From Gemmatimonadota bacterium (GTDB taxonomy: Bacteria > Gemmatimonadota > Gemmatimonadetes > Longimicrobiales > Gaopeijiaceae): 9,373 nucleotides of DNA. The stretch covers positions 1 to 9,373 of the forward strand of contig JACQVC010000460.1 in NCBI GenBank assembly GCA_016209995.1, written 5' to 3'. Made by a program: the position numbers and the translations under genes. Shown here one piece after another: positions 1 to 6,854 of the stretch. The notes beneath the pieces were generated by a model. That model did no database searches and was not told the DNA's origin. It saw nothing but the letters and a program-made list of their open reading frames with translations. Each line of letters starts with the position of its first letter. Position 1 is the stretch's first letter.

Positions 1-360
1 GCCGAAGAGAAGCGCGACGCTGCCCCGGCGTGCGTGTGCGATGATCGTCGGCGCCAGCTCCGCCGGCCGACCGTAGTTGATCTTCGCAGTCCGCGCCCGG
101 CCGGTGGTTCCGACCACGTACACGCTGTCGGCCAGGGCCTCATCCAGCGTAGCGAAGCGGCGCGCGGACTCGATGATCCGATCCGCGCGGTGCGCGATCC
201 CCAGGGTGCGATACTCGTCCCATTCGGCAGGGCGCACCAAACGCAGCTCGGAGAGCCCCATGTTCATCATGATGCGGATGACGCTGGCGATGTTCACGAG
301 GTCCTGAGGCTGGTCCAGGACGATGGAGATGTTGTGGAGCGAGTCGGCCACCCAAGTCAT
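1..360 (-). CDS. trmJ: TrmJ-like SpoU/TrmH-family RNA 2'-O-methyltransferase (N-terminal part, cut by window edge)
   Basis: The first 120 codons are present and the 3' end lies beyond base 1. SPOUT enzymes of this family methylate a ribose 2'-OH in tRNA or rRNA using S-adenosylmethionine. The translation starts MTWVADSLHNISIVLDQPQD. The family motif 1 follows at residues 23-34 (NIASVIRIMMNM), with the conserved Asn23 and Arg29. After it come a GLSELRLVRP strand (35-44), a DEALADSVYVVGTTGRAR segment near residue 80-100, and VALLFG at the cut edge, where the family normally continues with the Arg-Glu of motif 2. This order matches E. coli TrmJ (tRNA Cm32/Um32) better than TrmL or RlmB, which is a family-level inference because the SAM-binding knot is missing. 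The ATG overlaps the stop of the upstream acyl-CoA dehydrogenase by 4 bp (ATGA), so translation is probably coupled and no separate ribosome site is needed. Confidence 0.85.
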   Translation of the reverse strand, partial: MTWVADSLHNISIVLDQPQDLVNIASVIRIMMNMGLSELRLVRPAEWDEYRTLGIAHRADRIIESARRFATLDEALADSVYVVGTTGRARTAKINYGRPAELAPTIIAHARRGSVALLFG

Positions 361-1517
361 TTCAGCAGGATCTTGGCGATGGTCTGGAGCTGCATGTTGC
401 TGGTGCCCTCGTAGATCGTGCCGATTTTCGCATCGCGGTAGTACTTCTCTACGACGTAATCGGTCGTGAACCCATAGCCACCGTGCAGATCGATGCAGCG
501 GGAGGCGATCGCCTGAGCCTGCTCGGAGGCGAACAGCTTGGCCATGGCGGCGGGCACGAGGAAGGGTTGGCCGGCATCCTTGAGACGGGCCGCATTGTAC
601 ACGAGCAAGCGCGCGGCCTCGAGCTGCGTGGCCATCTCCGCGATCTGGAACTGCACGCCCTGAAACTCACCCACCGAGCGACCGAACTGAGCCCGCTCTT
701 TGACGTACCGCACGGTCGCATCGAGGGCGCCCTGGGCGAGGCCCAGCATCTGCGCGCCGATGCCGATTCGCCCCTCGTTCAGCGTCTCGATGGCGACCTT
801 GTAGCCGTGCCCGACCGTTCCCAACACGTTCGCCGCCGGCACGTGCACATCCTCTAGAATCAGCTCCGTCGTCGACGACGCGCGGATCCCGAGCTTGTCC
901 TCCTTCTTGCCCACGCTGAAGCCCGGTTGCTCGCGCTCCACGAGGAAGGCCGTGATGCCATGGTATCCGGCTGCGGGATTGGCGTTGGCGAAGATGATGT
1001 AGAGCCCCGCTTCCGCGCCGTTCGTGGTCCACATCTTGCGCCCGTTGAGCACCCATCCGTCGCCGGATGCCGTCGCGCGCGTGGCGAGTGAGAACGCGTC
1101 CGACCCGCTGCCGGCCTCGGACAGGGCGTAGGCTCCCACGAGATCCCGGACCAGCCGCGGCAGGTAGCGTGACCTCTGTTCCGGCGTGCCCCAGCGCAGT
1201 ATCGCGTTGTTGACGAGAGTGTTTTGCACGTCGACGAGCACGCCGACGGATGGATCGACGCGGGATAGCTCCTCGACGGCGATGACAGCCGTGAAGAAGG
1301 ACGCGTCGCTGCCGCCGAGCTCGGTCGGAACCTCGATGCCCATGAGGTCCAGCCCGAAGAGCTTCTCGATCAGCGAGGGATCGACGCGCCCCTCGCGATC
1401 CATCGGGGTGACGAGGGGCCGCACCTCCTGCTCGGCGAACGCGCGCACGGCGTCGCGGAACATCTGCTCTTCCTCGCTGAGGACCGTGAGTGGCTGCGGC
1501 GCCATCAGGGTGGCCAT
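357..1517 (-). CDS. Acyl-CoA dehydrogenase, short/branched-chain type
   Basis: This flavoenzyme of 386 residues, the usual length for the family, makes the 2,3-double bond in an acyl-CoA and passes electrons to electron-transfer flavoprotein. The FAD/substrate signature ALSEAGSGSD is at residues 131-140, KMWTTNGAEAGLY at 161-173, the QFGRSVGEFQGVQFQ helix at 277-291, and the C-terminal signature ends in IYEGTS at 368-373. Glu370 there sits at the catalytic-base position used by short-chain and 2-methylbutyryl-CoA dehydrogenases, not the isovaleryl or long-chain position. Segments such as VQNTLVNN (97-104) and MATQLEAARLLVYNAARL (295-312) closely resemble animal ACADSB, which suggests work in isoleucine/valine breakdown. 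The substrate is inferred. The start is supported by AGAGGAG at 1524-1530, 6 nt before the ATG. The gene lies 45 bp downstream of the eIF-2B-like gene and overlaps the TrmJ-like gene by 4 bp. Confidence 0.95.
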   Translation of the reverse strand: MATLMAPQPLTVLSEEEQMFRDAVRAFAEQEVRPLVTPMDREGRVDPSLIEKLFGLDLMGIEVPTELGGSDASFFTAVIAVEELSRVDPSVGVLVDVQNTLVNNAILRWGTPEQRSRYLPRLVRDLVGAYALSEAGSGSDAFSLATRATASGDGWVLNGRKMWTTNGAEAGLYIIFANANPAAGYHGITAFLVEREQPGFSVGKKEDKLGIRASSTTELILEDVHVPAANVLGTVGHGYKVAIETLNEGRIGIGAQMLGLAQGALDATVRYVKERAQFGRSVGEFQGVQFQIAEMATQLEAARLLVYNAARLKDAGQPFLVPAAMAKLFASEQAQAIASRCIDLHGGYGFTTDYVVEKYYRDAKIGTIYEGTSNMQLQTIAKILLK

Positions 1518-1562
1518 TCGCTGCTCCTCTGTGTTGCGCTCGGGTTAGAGCCCGCGCGGATA

Positions 1563-2531
1563 CTAGCGATGGTGCCGTTTGCGCACCCATGCGCGCAGCG
1601 CCGGCGGCACCGGTAAGGCCGCACGCTGCGCAACCACGGCCCCCGGTTCCAGCACTCCGTCTTCGCTTACGATACCCGTGATGAGGTCGAGGGGCACCGC
1701 CTCGAAGTAGCCGTTCCAGATGTCGACGCCGGCCCGCTCCCCAGGCAAGCGTCCGTTTGCCTGGGGGCCCCTGTGGGCGGGCCGGCGCCACACCTCGCCG
1801 GGCGGGGCCTGGCGGTCCGTGATCTGCGGGAACCCCGGCGGCAGAAACTTCGTCTTGTCCGCGAGAACATATACGGGCACGCCCGCGAAACGGGCCACGA
1901 GCGCAGCCGCGCACGTCCCGATCTTGTTCACGATCCCGCGGTCGCCCACCGAGTCCGCACCCACCAGAACCAGGTCGCTCTGGGCGACGAGCACACCAAC
2001 GGCCGCGTCCACCGCCAAACGAACCGGAATCCCTCCGTTCGCCAGTGCGCGGGCCATGCGTCGTCCCTCGAGACGCGGCCGGCCTTCCAGGCAGGTCACC
2101 TGAAGCGTCCGCTGCTCTACGGCGAGCTGGAGCGCCGCAAGCACGGTCGATGACGAGGAAAGCGTCAGAATACGGGCGCTCGCGGGGATCACGGCCAGGA
2201 CCTGCCTGGCGGTAGCCTGGCTCGAGTAGGCGAGGTCACGCTCGAACTCCCGGGCCGCGTCGGCCGCAGCGGTCTTCGCCGTAGCCAGCGTCGGGGCCGC
2301 GTCCACGGCGATCAACGTGCGGCGCGCCAGCTCGACTAGAGGCGCCATGGCGGGTTGGGCATCGAGCAAGGCGGCCGCAAACTGGGCCATCACGCTCCGG
2401 AAAGCCGCGACATCGGCCGCCGCGATGCCGCGGGCCGCTCGCCGGAGTCGTACGGCCGCGCGCCCGGCGACCACCGCGGCGCCATGGACGGCGTCGCTGC
2501 GCAGGGGCGCCACGAGCGCGTCGAGGTCCAT
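1563..2531 (-). CDS. eIF-2B alpha/beta/delta-like (MtnA / ribose-1,5-bisphosphate isomerase superfamily) protein
   Basis: A 322-residue protein with an Ala-rich helical N-terminal part (about 1-110) and the Rossmann-like domain of the eIF-2B/MtnA/R15P-isomerase superfamily. Visible family motifs are ILTLSSSSTVLAAL (121-134), CLEGRPRLEGRRMA (147-160), DLVLVGADSVGDRGIVNKIG (186-205) and FEAVPLDLITGIVSEDGVL (276-294). In the isomerases a Cys in a THCN motif and an Asp in GAD are catalytic. Here the Asp is kept (Asp193) but the Cys position reads Ser125, as in eIF-2B regulatory subunits, which also lack the Cys. Enzymatic isomerase activity is therefore doubtful and the function is unknown. Residues about 249-268 are encoded by a large palindrome that looks inserted. 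The ATG at 2531 was chosen because AAGGA (2538-2542) sits 6 nt upstream and the homologous region begins here. The open frame continues to 2657 without family character. First gene of the leftward operon. Confidence 0.85.
   Translation of the reverse strand: MDLDALVAPLRSDAVHGAAVVAGRAAVRLRRAARGIAAADVAAFRSVMAQFAAALLDAQPAMAPLVELARRTLIAVDAAPTLATAKTAAADAAREFERDLAYSSQATARQVLAVIPASARILTLSSSSTVLAALQLAVEQRTLQVTCLEGRPRLEGRRMARALANGGIPVRLAVDAAVGVLVAQSDLVLVGADSVGDRGIVNKIGTCAAALVARFAGVPVYVLADKTKFLPPGFPQITDRQAPPGEVWRRPAHRGPQANGRLPGERAGVDIWNGYFEAVPLDLITGIVSEDGVLEPGAVVAQRAALPVPPALRAWVRKRHHR
1728..1786. repeat. Large interrupted palindrome inside the eIF-2B-like coding sequence
   Basis: Outer arms GCCGGCCCGC (1728-1737) and GCGGGCCGGC (1777-1786) are exact reverse complements over 10 bp. 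Inner arms CCCCAGGCAA (1739-1748) and TTGCCTGGGG (1757-1766) are also exact over 10 bp, around an 8-nt loop (1749-1756). The two stems are separated by 1 nt on the left and 10 nt on the right. The palindrome encodes about residues 249-268, a Gly/Pro/Arg-rich stretch. Leaving out roughly residues 252-266 joins GEVWRRP directly to AGVDIWNGYFEAVP, the compact form I would expect for this family. It is either an in-frame palindromic insertion or an unusually structured native loop. I see no second copy in this window. Confidence 0.75.
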
Positions 2532-2879
2532 CGCCGATCCTTCTCTCCACCGACCCGCTAGCTGGACCTGGCCAGTGCTACTGGCAGAGCCGGAACACCG
2601 GAAATGGGCGCGCCCGGGCGCCGAAATGCCTACAGGTCCGGGGCGGCCGGCGGCCAATGTATCTCGCCCGAGTGTAAGCGGGAAAGACGACGCGCGCCTG
2701 TATAGTCAGCTCCCAACCATCCAACACCGCAGCCGCTTCGCTGCCTCCGGGTCTTCAGCGACGTTGTTGAGCCCAGGAGTAGCGAGGATAGGGCCTGGAC
2801 GGGTAGTTTCGAGTGGTCGGTGCCGGCGTATGGCGCCCTGAGCGCTCCCAGCATTTCCCGGAACGAAACACGAAAGGCG
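2532..2879. other. Divergent intergenic region between the eIF-2B-like and sigma-54 regulator genes
   Basis: These 348 bp must hold the promoters of both divergent genes, but I see no convincing -35/-10 or -24/-12 pair on either strand. Visible structure: a small dyad GCCAGT-gct-ACTGGC (2571-2585), about 40 bp before the eIF-2B-like ATG; a pair of inverted 7-mers GGACCTG (2564-2570) and CAGGTCC (2633-2639) that bracket it; a tandem CCGGAA at 2590-2595 and 2598-2603; and the perfect palindrome GGGCGCGCCC (2606-2615). Any of these could be operator sites, but in GC-rich DNA they may also be chance. No supported small gene or RNA is visible. Confidence 0.5.
2538..2542 (-). promoter_or_regulatory. 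Ribosome binding site deciding the start of the eIF-2B-like gene
   Basis: On the minus strand AAGGA lies 6 nt before the ATG at 2531, inside a purine-rich GGAGAGAAGGA run. It favours this start over the in-frame ATG 42 codons upstream, which has no such site and would add a low-complexity leader. Confidence 0.6.
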
Positions 2880-4262
<1,383 letters not shown>

Positions 4263-4384
4263 GCAGAGACTGACTCGTGATTGAATCTGCGGGAGGGAGG
4301 GGCGCCCATCAGCTACGCAACACCCCCCACGGGTCTCGAAACCGACAGTCACCCACTCCCTCCAACAGACCGAAAGCTGCTACG

Positions 4385-4747
4385 TCAATCCAGGGCCTTC
4401 AGCTCCACAGACTTCGCGCCGGATCTTACGCAGGCCAACGTCTCTTCCAGCCCGTCACTGAACACGAACAACCCTTCGATACGGGCCAGCCTGAACAGAG
4501 CGCGGAGGTGATCCGCCAGGCCCACGACGTGGACCGCTGATCCTCGCCGCGAAGCCACCTGGCTCGCGGTGATCAGGAAGGCGAGCCCGGTGCCGTCGAT
4601 CGCCTCGGTCTCTGTAAGGTCCAGGATCAGATCTCCGCCCTCACCATTCAGGCGCTGGCGTGCCGCTTCCTGCACCGCGCTGCACGTCTCGATCGTCAGT
4701 TGGTCCGGTACTGCGATCACCGATCCGAATTCCCGATACAGGCCCAT
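4385..4747 (-). CDS. STAS-domain protein (anti-sigma-factor-antagonist-like)
   Basis: A single-domain 120-residue STAS protein, the size of SpoIIAA/RsbV. The diagnostic segment is DLILDLTETEAIDGTGLAFL (39-58). In SpoIIAA/RsbV the corresponding DSSG carries the Ser phosphorylated by a partner kinase. Here it reads DGTG, leaving Thr53 as the only possible phospho-site. The family binds anti-sigma kinases in partner-switching pathways or acts as a docking module, and no RsbW/SpoIIAB-like kinase is visible nearby. AGGAG (4754-4758) sits 6 nt before the ATG, which supports the start. The gene converges on the sigma-54 regulator, with stops 122 bp apart and no clear terminator between them, and diverges from gcvH. 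A candidate sigma-54 promoter lies 71-86 bp upstream of the start. The fold is clear but the pathway is unknown. Confidence 0.85.
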   Translation of the reverse strand: MGLYREFGSVIAVPDQLTIETCSAVQEAARQRLNGEGGDLILDLTETEAIDGTGLAFLITASQVASRRGSAVHVVGLADHLRALFRLARIEGLFVFSDGLEETLACVRSGAKSVELKALD

Positions 4748-4817
4748 ACAACGCTCCTATTCAGCAAGCCACTCCGCTCCACTTCCTCCGGCTCCCGCAT
4801 CACCGCGCACGGTAAAG

Positions 4818-4833
4818 GGCAAGACGCGGACCA
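4818..4833 (-). promoter_or_regulatory. Candidate sigma-54 (-24/-12) promoter for the STAS gene
   Basis: Read on the minus strand the element is TGGTCCGCGTCTTGCC. It keeps the essential GG and GC doublets exactly 10 nt apart, and matches the consensus TGG..CG....TTGC at most defined places. It differs from the full consensus at the CA after TGG and at the last base. Transcription would start near 4807, giving a leader of about 60 nt before the STAS ATG. A sigma-54 activator gene is the convergent neighbour, which makes the match more believable, but a single element in GC-rich DNA could be chance. Confidence 0.35.
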
Positions 4834-4900
4834 CCAGCCATCAGTCTAGTAACTAATTGGTAAATATCAGCTTATGAGAAAAGGCCTCCGTGCCGCGATC

Positions 4901-4940
4901 CGGTCAAGCTGACCGAATTCGGCGGGCGCGCCGGCCGAAT
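4901..4940. repeat. Cluster of three overlapping dyads, candidate operator or enhancer site
   Basis: Dyad 1 is CGGTCA-agc-TGACCG (4901-4915). Dyad 2 is the perfect palindrome CCGAATTCGG (4913-4922). Dyad 3 has exact 7-bp arms ATTCGGC (4917-4923) and GCCGAAT (4934-4940) around a GGCGCGCC palindrome (4925-4932), so 24 bp are symmetric except for one base pair. The hexamer CCGAAT/ATTCGG occurs three times, and the two direct copies start 22 bp apart, about two helical turns. Measured from the inferred STAS start of transcription, the dyads centre near -101 and -121, normal for enhancer sites of NtrC-type activators. From the gcvH -35 box they are 76-115 bp upstream. Which gene they serve is inference. 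Confidence 0.5.
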
Positions 4941-5015
4941 GACGGGTCGAGCGGAGTAATTGCGCTGGGGTGGAGACGCGCTCGCAGCGCGGGCGTGGCC
5001 GGTCGAGAAATGCCC

Positions 5016-5045
5016 TTGACGCCGCATTCGCCGGGCGTCTATTCT
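5016..5045 (+). promoter_or_regulatory. Sigma-70-type promoter of the gcvH-gcvPA-gcvPB-lipM operon
   Basis: TTGACG (5016-5021) and TATTCT (5040-5045) are separated by 18 bp. Each hexamer differs from the consensus at one or two bases. Transcription would begin near 5052, giving a leader of about 30 nt that contains the G-rich ribosome site before the gcvH ATG. Confidence 0.6.
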
Positions 5046-5082
5046 CACCGATTCCTGACCTCAAAGATGGGGGGAAAGCCAG

Positions 5083-5472
5083 ATGTCGGAGATCCCGGCG
5101 GGGCTGTTTTACACCGAAGAGCATGAGTATCTGAAGCCGACGAAGGAGGATGGCGTGTACGTAGTCGGGATCACGGATTACGCGCAAGGCGAGCTTGGTG
5201 ACGTGGTATTCGTAGAGCTTCCGGACCCGGGTGAGAAGTTCGGTCGCATGGACACGTTTGGCACGATCGAAGCAGTGAAGGCCGTGAGTGACCTGTACTG
5301 TCCGGTAAGCGCGGAAGTGTTGGCGGTGAACGCGGCGCTCGACGATGATCCTGCGTTGGTGAATTCCGATCCCTACGGCGAAGGCTGGATGCTGAGGATC
5401 CAGGTAAAGGACGAGCGTGAGCTGCAGGAGCTATTGACTGCGGAGGAGTATGCGAAGCATGTGGCCAAATAG
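5083..5472 (+). CDS. gcvH: Glycine cleavage system H protein
   Basis: The 129-residue lipoyl carrier of the glycine cleavage system. Its lipoyl-lysine arm takes the aminomethyl group from glycine at the P protein, delivers it to the T protein, and is re-oxidised by the L protein. The start GLFYTEEHEYLKP (7-19) and the lipoyl motif TIEAVKAVSDLYCPVSAEV (61-79) are diagnostic, with Lys66 as the modified residue. NSDPYGEGWMLRI (94-106) is the conserved C-terminal segment. Length is full for the family. It is the first gene of the operon, with its own promoter about 40 bp upstream and a G-rich ribosome site (around 5069-5075). The next gene starts 27 bp after its stop. The LipM-like enzyme at the end of the same operon is its expected modifying enzyme. 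Confidence 0.97.
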   Translation: MSEIPAGLFYTEEHEYLKPTKEDGVYVVGITDYAQGELGDVVFVELPDPGEKFGRMDTFGTIEAVKAVSDLYCPVSAEVLAVNAALDDDPALVNSDPYGEGWMLRIQVKDERELQELLTAEEYAKHVAK

Positions 5473-5499
5473 CTGGCGGCGGGCGCGGGGAATCTTGCC

Positions 5500-6843
5500 A
5501 TGAGCTACGTGCCGCACAGCGCGGAAGACGTACGGGCGATGCTCGAGGCGGTTGGCGTGGCGGGCGTCGAGGAGCTTTACGACGATGTCCCTCGGGAGCT
5601 GCTGCTAGGCCGCGACCTGGCTATTCCTCCTCCGCTTGCCGAGCTCGATGTCGTGAGACTGCTGCGCTCGCTGGCGCAGCGGAACGAGGTGCTCACCTGC
5701 TTTGCGGGGGGCGGGATTTACGATCATTACGTGCCCGCCGCGGTGGATCAGATCCTTCGCCGCTCTGAGTTCTACACAGCCTACACGCCCTACCAGCCGG
5801 AAGTCGCGCAGGGATCGCTTCAGGTAATCTATGAATTCCAGACGGCGGTCTGCGAGCTGTCCGGGATGGACGTGGCGAACGCGTCGATCTACGACGGCGC
5901 GTCGGCGTGTGCGGAGGCGGTGCGCATGGCCGTGGCGGTGGCGAAGGATCGGCGGCACAAGGTGCTGGTTTCCGCGACGCTGCACCCGCATTACTGCAAG
6001 GTGCTGGACACCTATGTGGCGGGTCTCGATCTGGACATCCGGACGGTGCCGCATGTGGGTGGGGTCACGGACTTGGGCGCGCTCGCCGACTCGGTCGACG
6101 GCAGTACGGCGGCGGTGGTGCTGCAGAATCCGAACTTCTTCGGCGCGTTGGAATCGTGGGAGGATGCCGCCGCGATCGTGCACGCGCACGGCGCTCTGCT
6201 GGTGGCGGTCTTCGATCCCGTGGTGAGCGCGCTCCTCAAGTCGCCGGGCGAATGCGGAGCGGACATCGCCGTGGCCGAAGGCCAGCCGCTGGGCAATGCC
6301 ATGAGTTTCGGGGGTCCGGGTGTGGGTCTGTTCGCGGCCAGGCGGGAATACATCCGGCAGATGCCGGGCCGCATCGCCGGCGCCACCGTGGACGAGGACG
6401 GCAAGCGCGGCTTCGTGCTCACGCTGCAGACGCGCGAACAGCACATTCGCCGCGAGCGCGCGACCTCGAATATCTGCACGAACCAGGCGCTGAACGCGCT
6501 GGCCGCCACTGTGCACGTGGCGACGCTGGGTCTCTCGGGCATGCGGCAGGCGGCCGAGCTTTCGCTGCGCAAGGCGCATTACGCCTTCGAGCGGCTGATC
6601 GCTACGGACGGCTTCGAGCCGCTGTTCCCCGGAACACCGTTCTTCAAGGAGTTCGCGGTGCGGGGTCCCGATCCGGCCGGGGTGCTCATCGCGAAGGCTC
6701 GTGCTCGTGGCTATCTCGCCGGTGTGGATCTCGGACGGTTTGGTGATTCGGCGCTCGCCGTCGAGGATGGACTCCTCATCGCGGTCACCGAGAAGCGCAC
6801 GCGTGAGGAGATCGATGGCCTGGTCGAGGCGTTAGCGAGCTGA
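5500..6843 (+). CDS. gcvPA: Glycine dehydrogenase (decarboxylating), subunit 1 (P protein, alpha half)
   Basis: At 447 residues this is the usual length of the N-terminal half of the split P protein, which pairs with GcvPB as an alpha2-beta2 enzyme that decarboxylates glycine on PLP and loads the aminomethyl group onto lipoylated GcvH. Recognisable segments in order are YVPHSAEDVRAML (3-15), FAGGGIYDHYVP (68-79), TPYQPEVAQGSLQ (96-108), LSGMDVANASIYDGASA (120-136), QNPNFFG (209-215), GQPLGNAMSFGGPGVGLFA (261-279) and RRERATSNICTNQAL (317-331). It has the type I aminotransferase fold but no PLP lysine of its own, which is normal for this subunit. The ATG follows a GGGGA-type site. Spacing is 27 bp from gcvH and 11 bp to gcvPB. 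No key segment is missing. Confidence 0.97.
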   Translation: MSYVPHSAEDVRAMLEAVGVAGVEELYDDVPRELLLGRDLAIPPPLAELDVVRLLRSLAQRNEVLTCFAGGGIYDHYVPAAVDQILRRSEFYTAYTPYQPEVAQGSLQVIYEFQTAVCELSGMDVANASIYDGASACAEAVRMAVAVAKDRRHKVLVSATLHPHYCKVLDTYVAGLDLDIRTVPHVGGVTDLGALADSVDGSTAAVVLQNPNFFGALESWEDAAAIVHAHGALLVAVFDPVVSALLKSPGECGADIAVAEGQPLGNAMSFGGPGVGLFAARREYIRQMPGRIAGATVDEDGKRGFVLTLQTREQHIRRERATSNICTNQALNALAATVHVATLGLSGMRQAAELSLRKAHYAFERLIATDGFEPLFPGTPFFKEFAVRGPDPAGVLIAKARARGYLAGVDLGRFGDSALAVEDGLLIAVTEKRTREEIDGLVEALAS

Positions 6844-6854
6844 TCGAGCTAAAC

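Larger units (their letters stand above)
4748..5082. other. Divergent intergenic region between the STAS gene and gcvH
   Basis: These 335 bp hold regulatory signals and no supported gene. From left to right: the STAS ribosome site (4754-4758), a candidate minus-strand -24/-12 promoter (4818-4833), an AT-rich patch (about 4843-4882) that stands out from the GC-rich surroundings and could be a bend or protein-binding site, an overlapping dyad cluster (4901-4940), a small dyad CGCGCT-cgc-AGCGCG (4977-4991), and the gcvH promoter (5016-5045). No glycine riboswitch core is visible, and the expected gcvH leader of about 30 nt is too short to contain one. Confidence 0.6.

Noticed and set aside
34..414. 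A 126-codon plus-strand open frame at the left edge
   Set aside because: It is opposite the TrmJ-like coding sequence, which has the family motif and coupled start.
667..1914. A 415-codon minus-strand open frame across two genes
   Set aside because: It is Arg/Gly/Ala-rich shadow sequence in another frame of the acyl-CoA dehydrogenase and eIF-2B-like genes, both of which show clear family motifs.
2765..2794. TTGTTG with GATAGG 17 bp later as the promoter of the sigma-54 regulator
   Set aside because: The -10 match is too poor to call, and other equally weak pairs exist in the region.
4292..4363. Inverted 8-mers GGAGGGAG (4292-4299) and CTCCCTCC (4356-4363) between the convergent genes, as a bidirectional terminator
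   Set aside because: The arms are 56 nt apart with no inner stem and no T-run on either strand.
5046..5082. A glycine riboswitch controlling gcvH
   Set aside because: The promoter at 5016-5045 leaves only about 30 nt of leader, and no glycine aptamer core is visible further upstream.
4890..5126. A 78-codon plus-strand open frame before gcvH
   Set aside because: It runs through the dyad cluster and the gcvH promoter into gcvH out of frame, with no ribosome site and no protein motif.
5605..6579. A 324-codon minus-strand open frame antisense to gcvPA
   Set aside because: It is rich in Arg and His without motifs, as expected opposite a GC-rich gene. GcvPA on the plus strand is certain.
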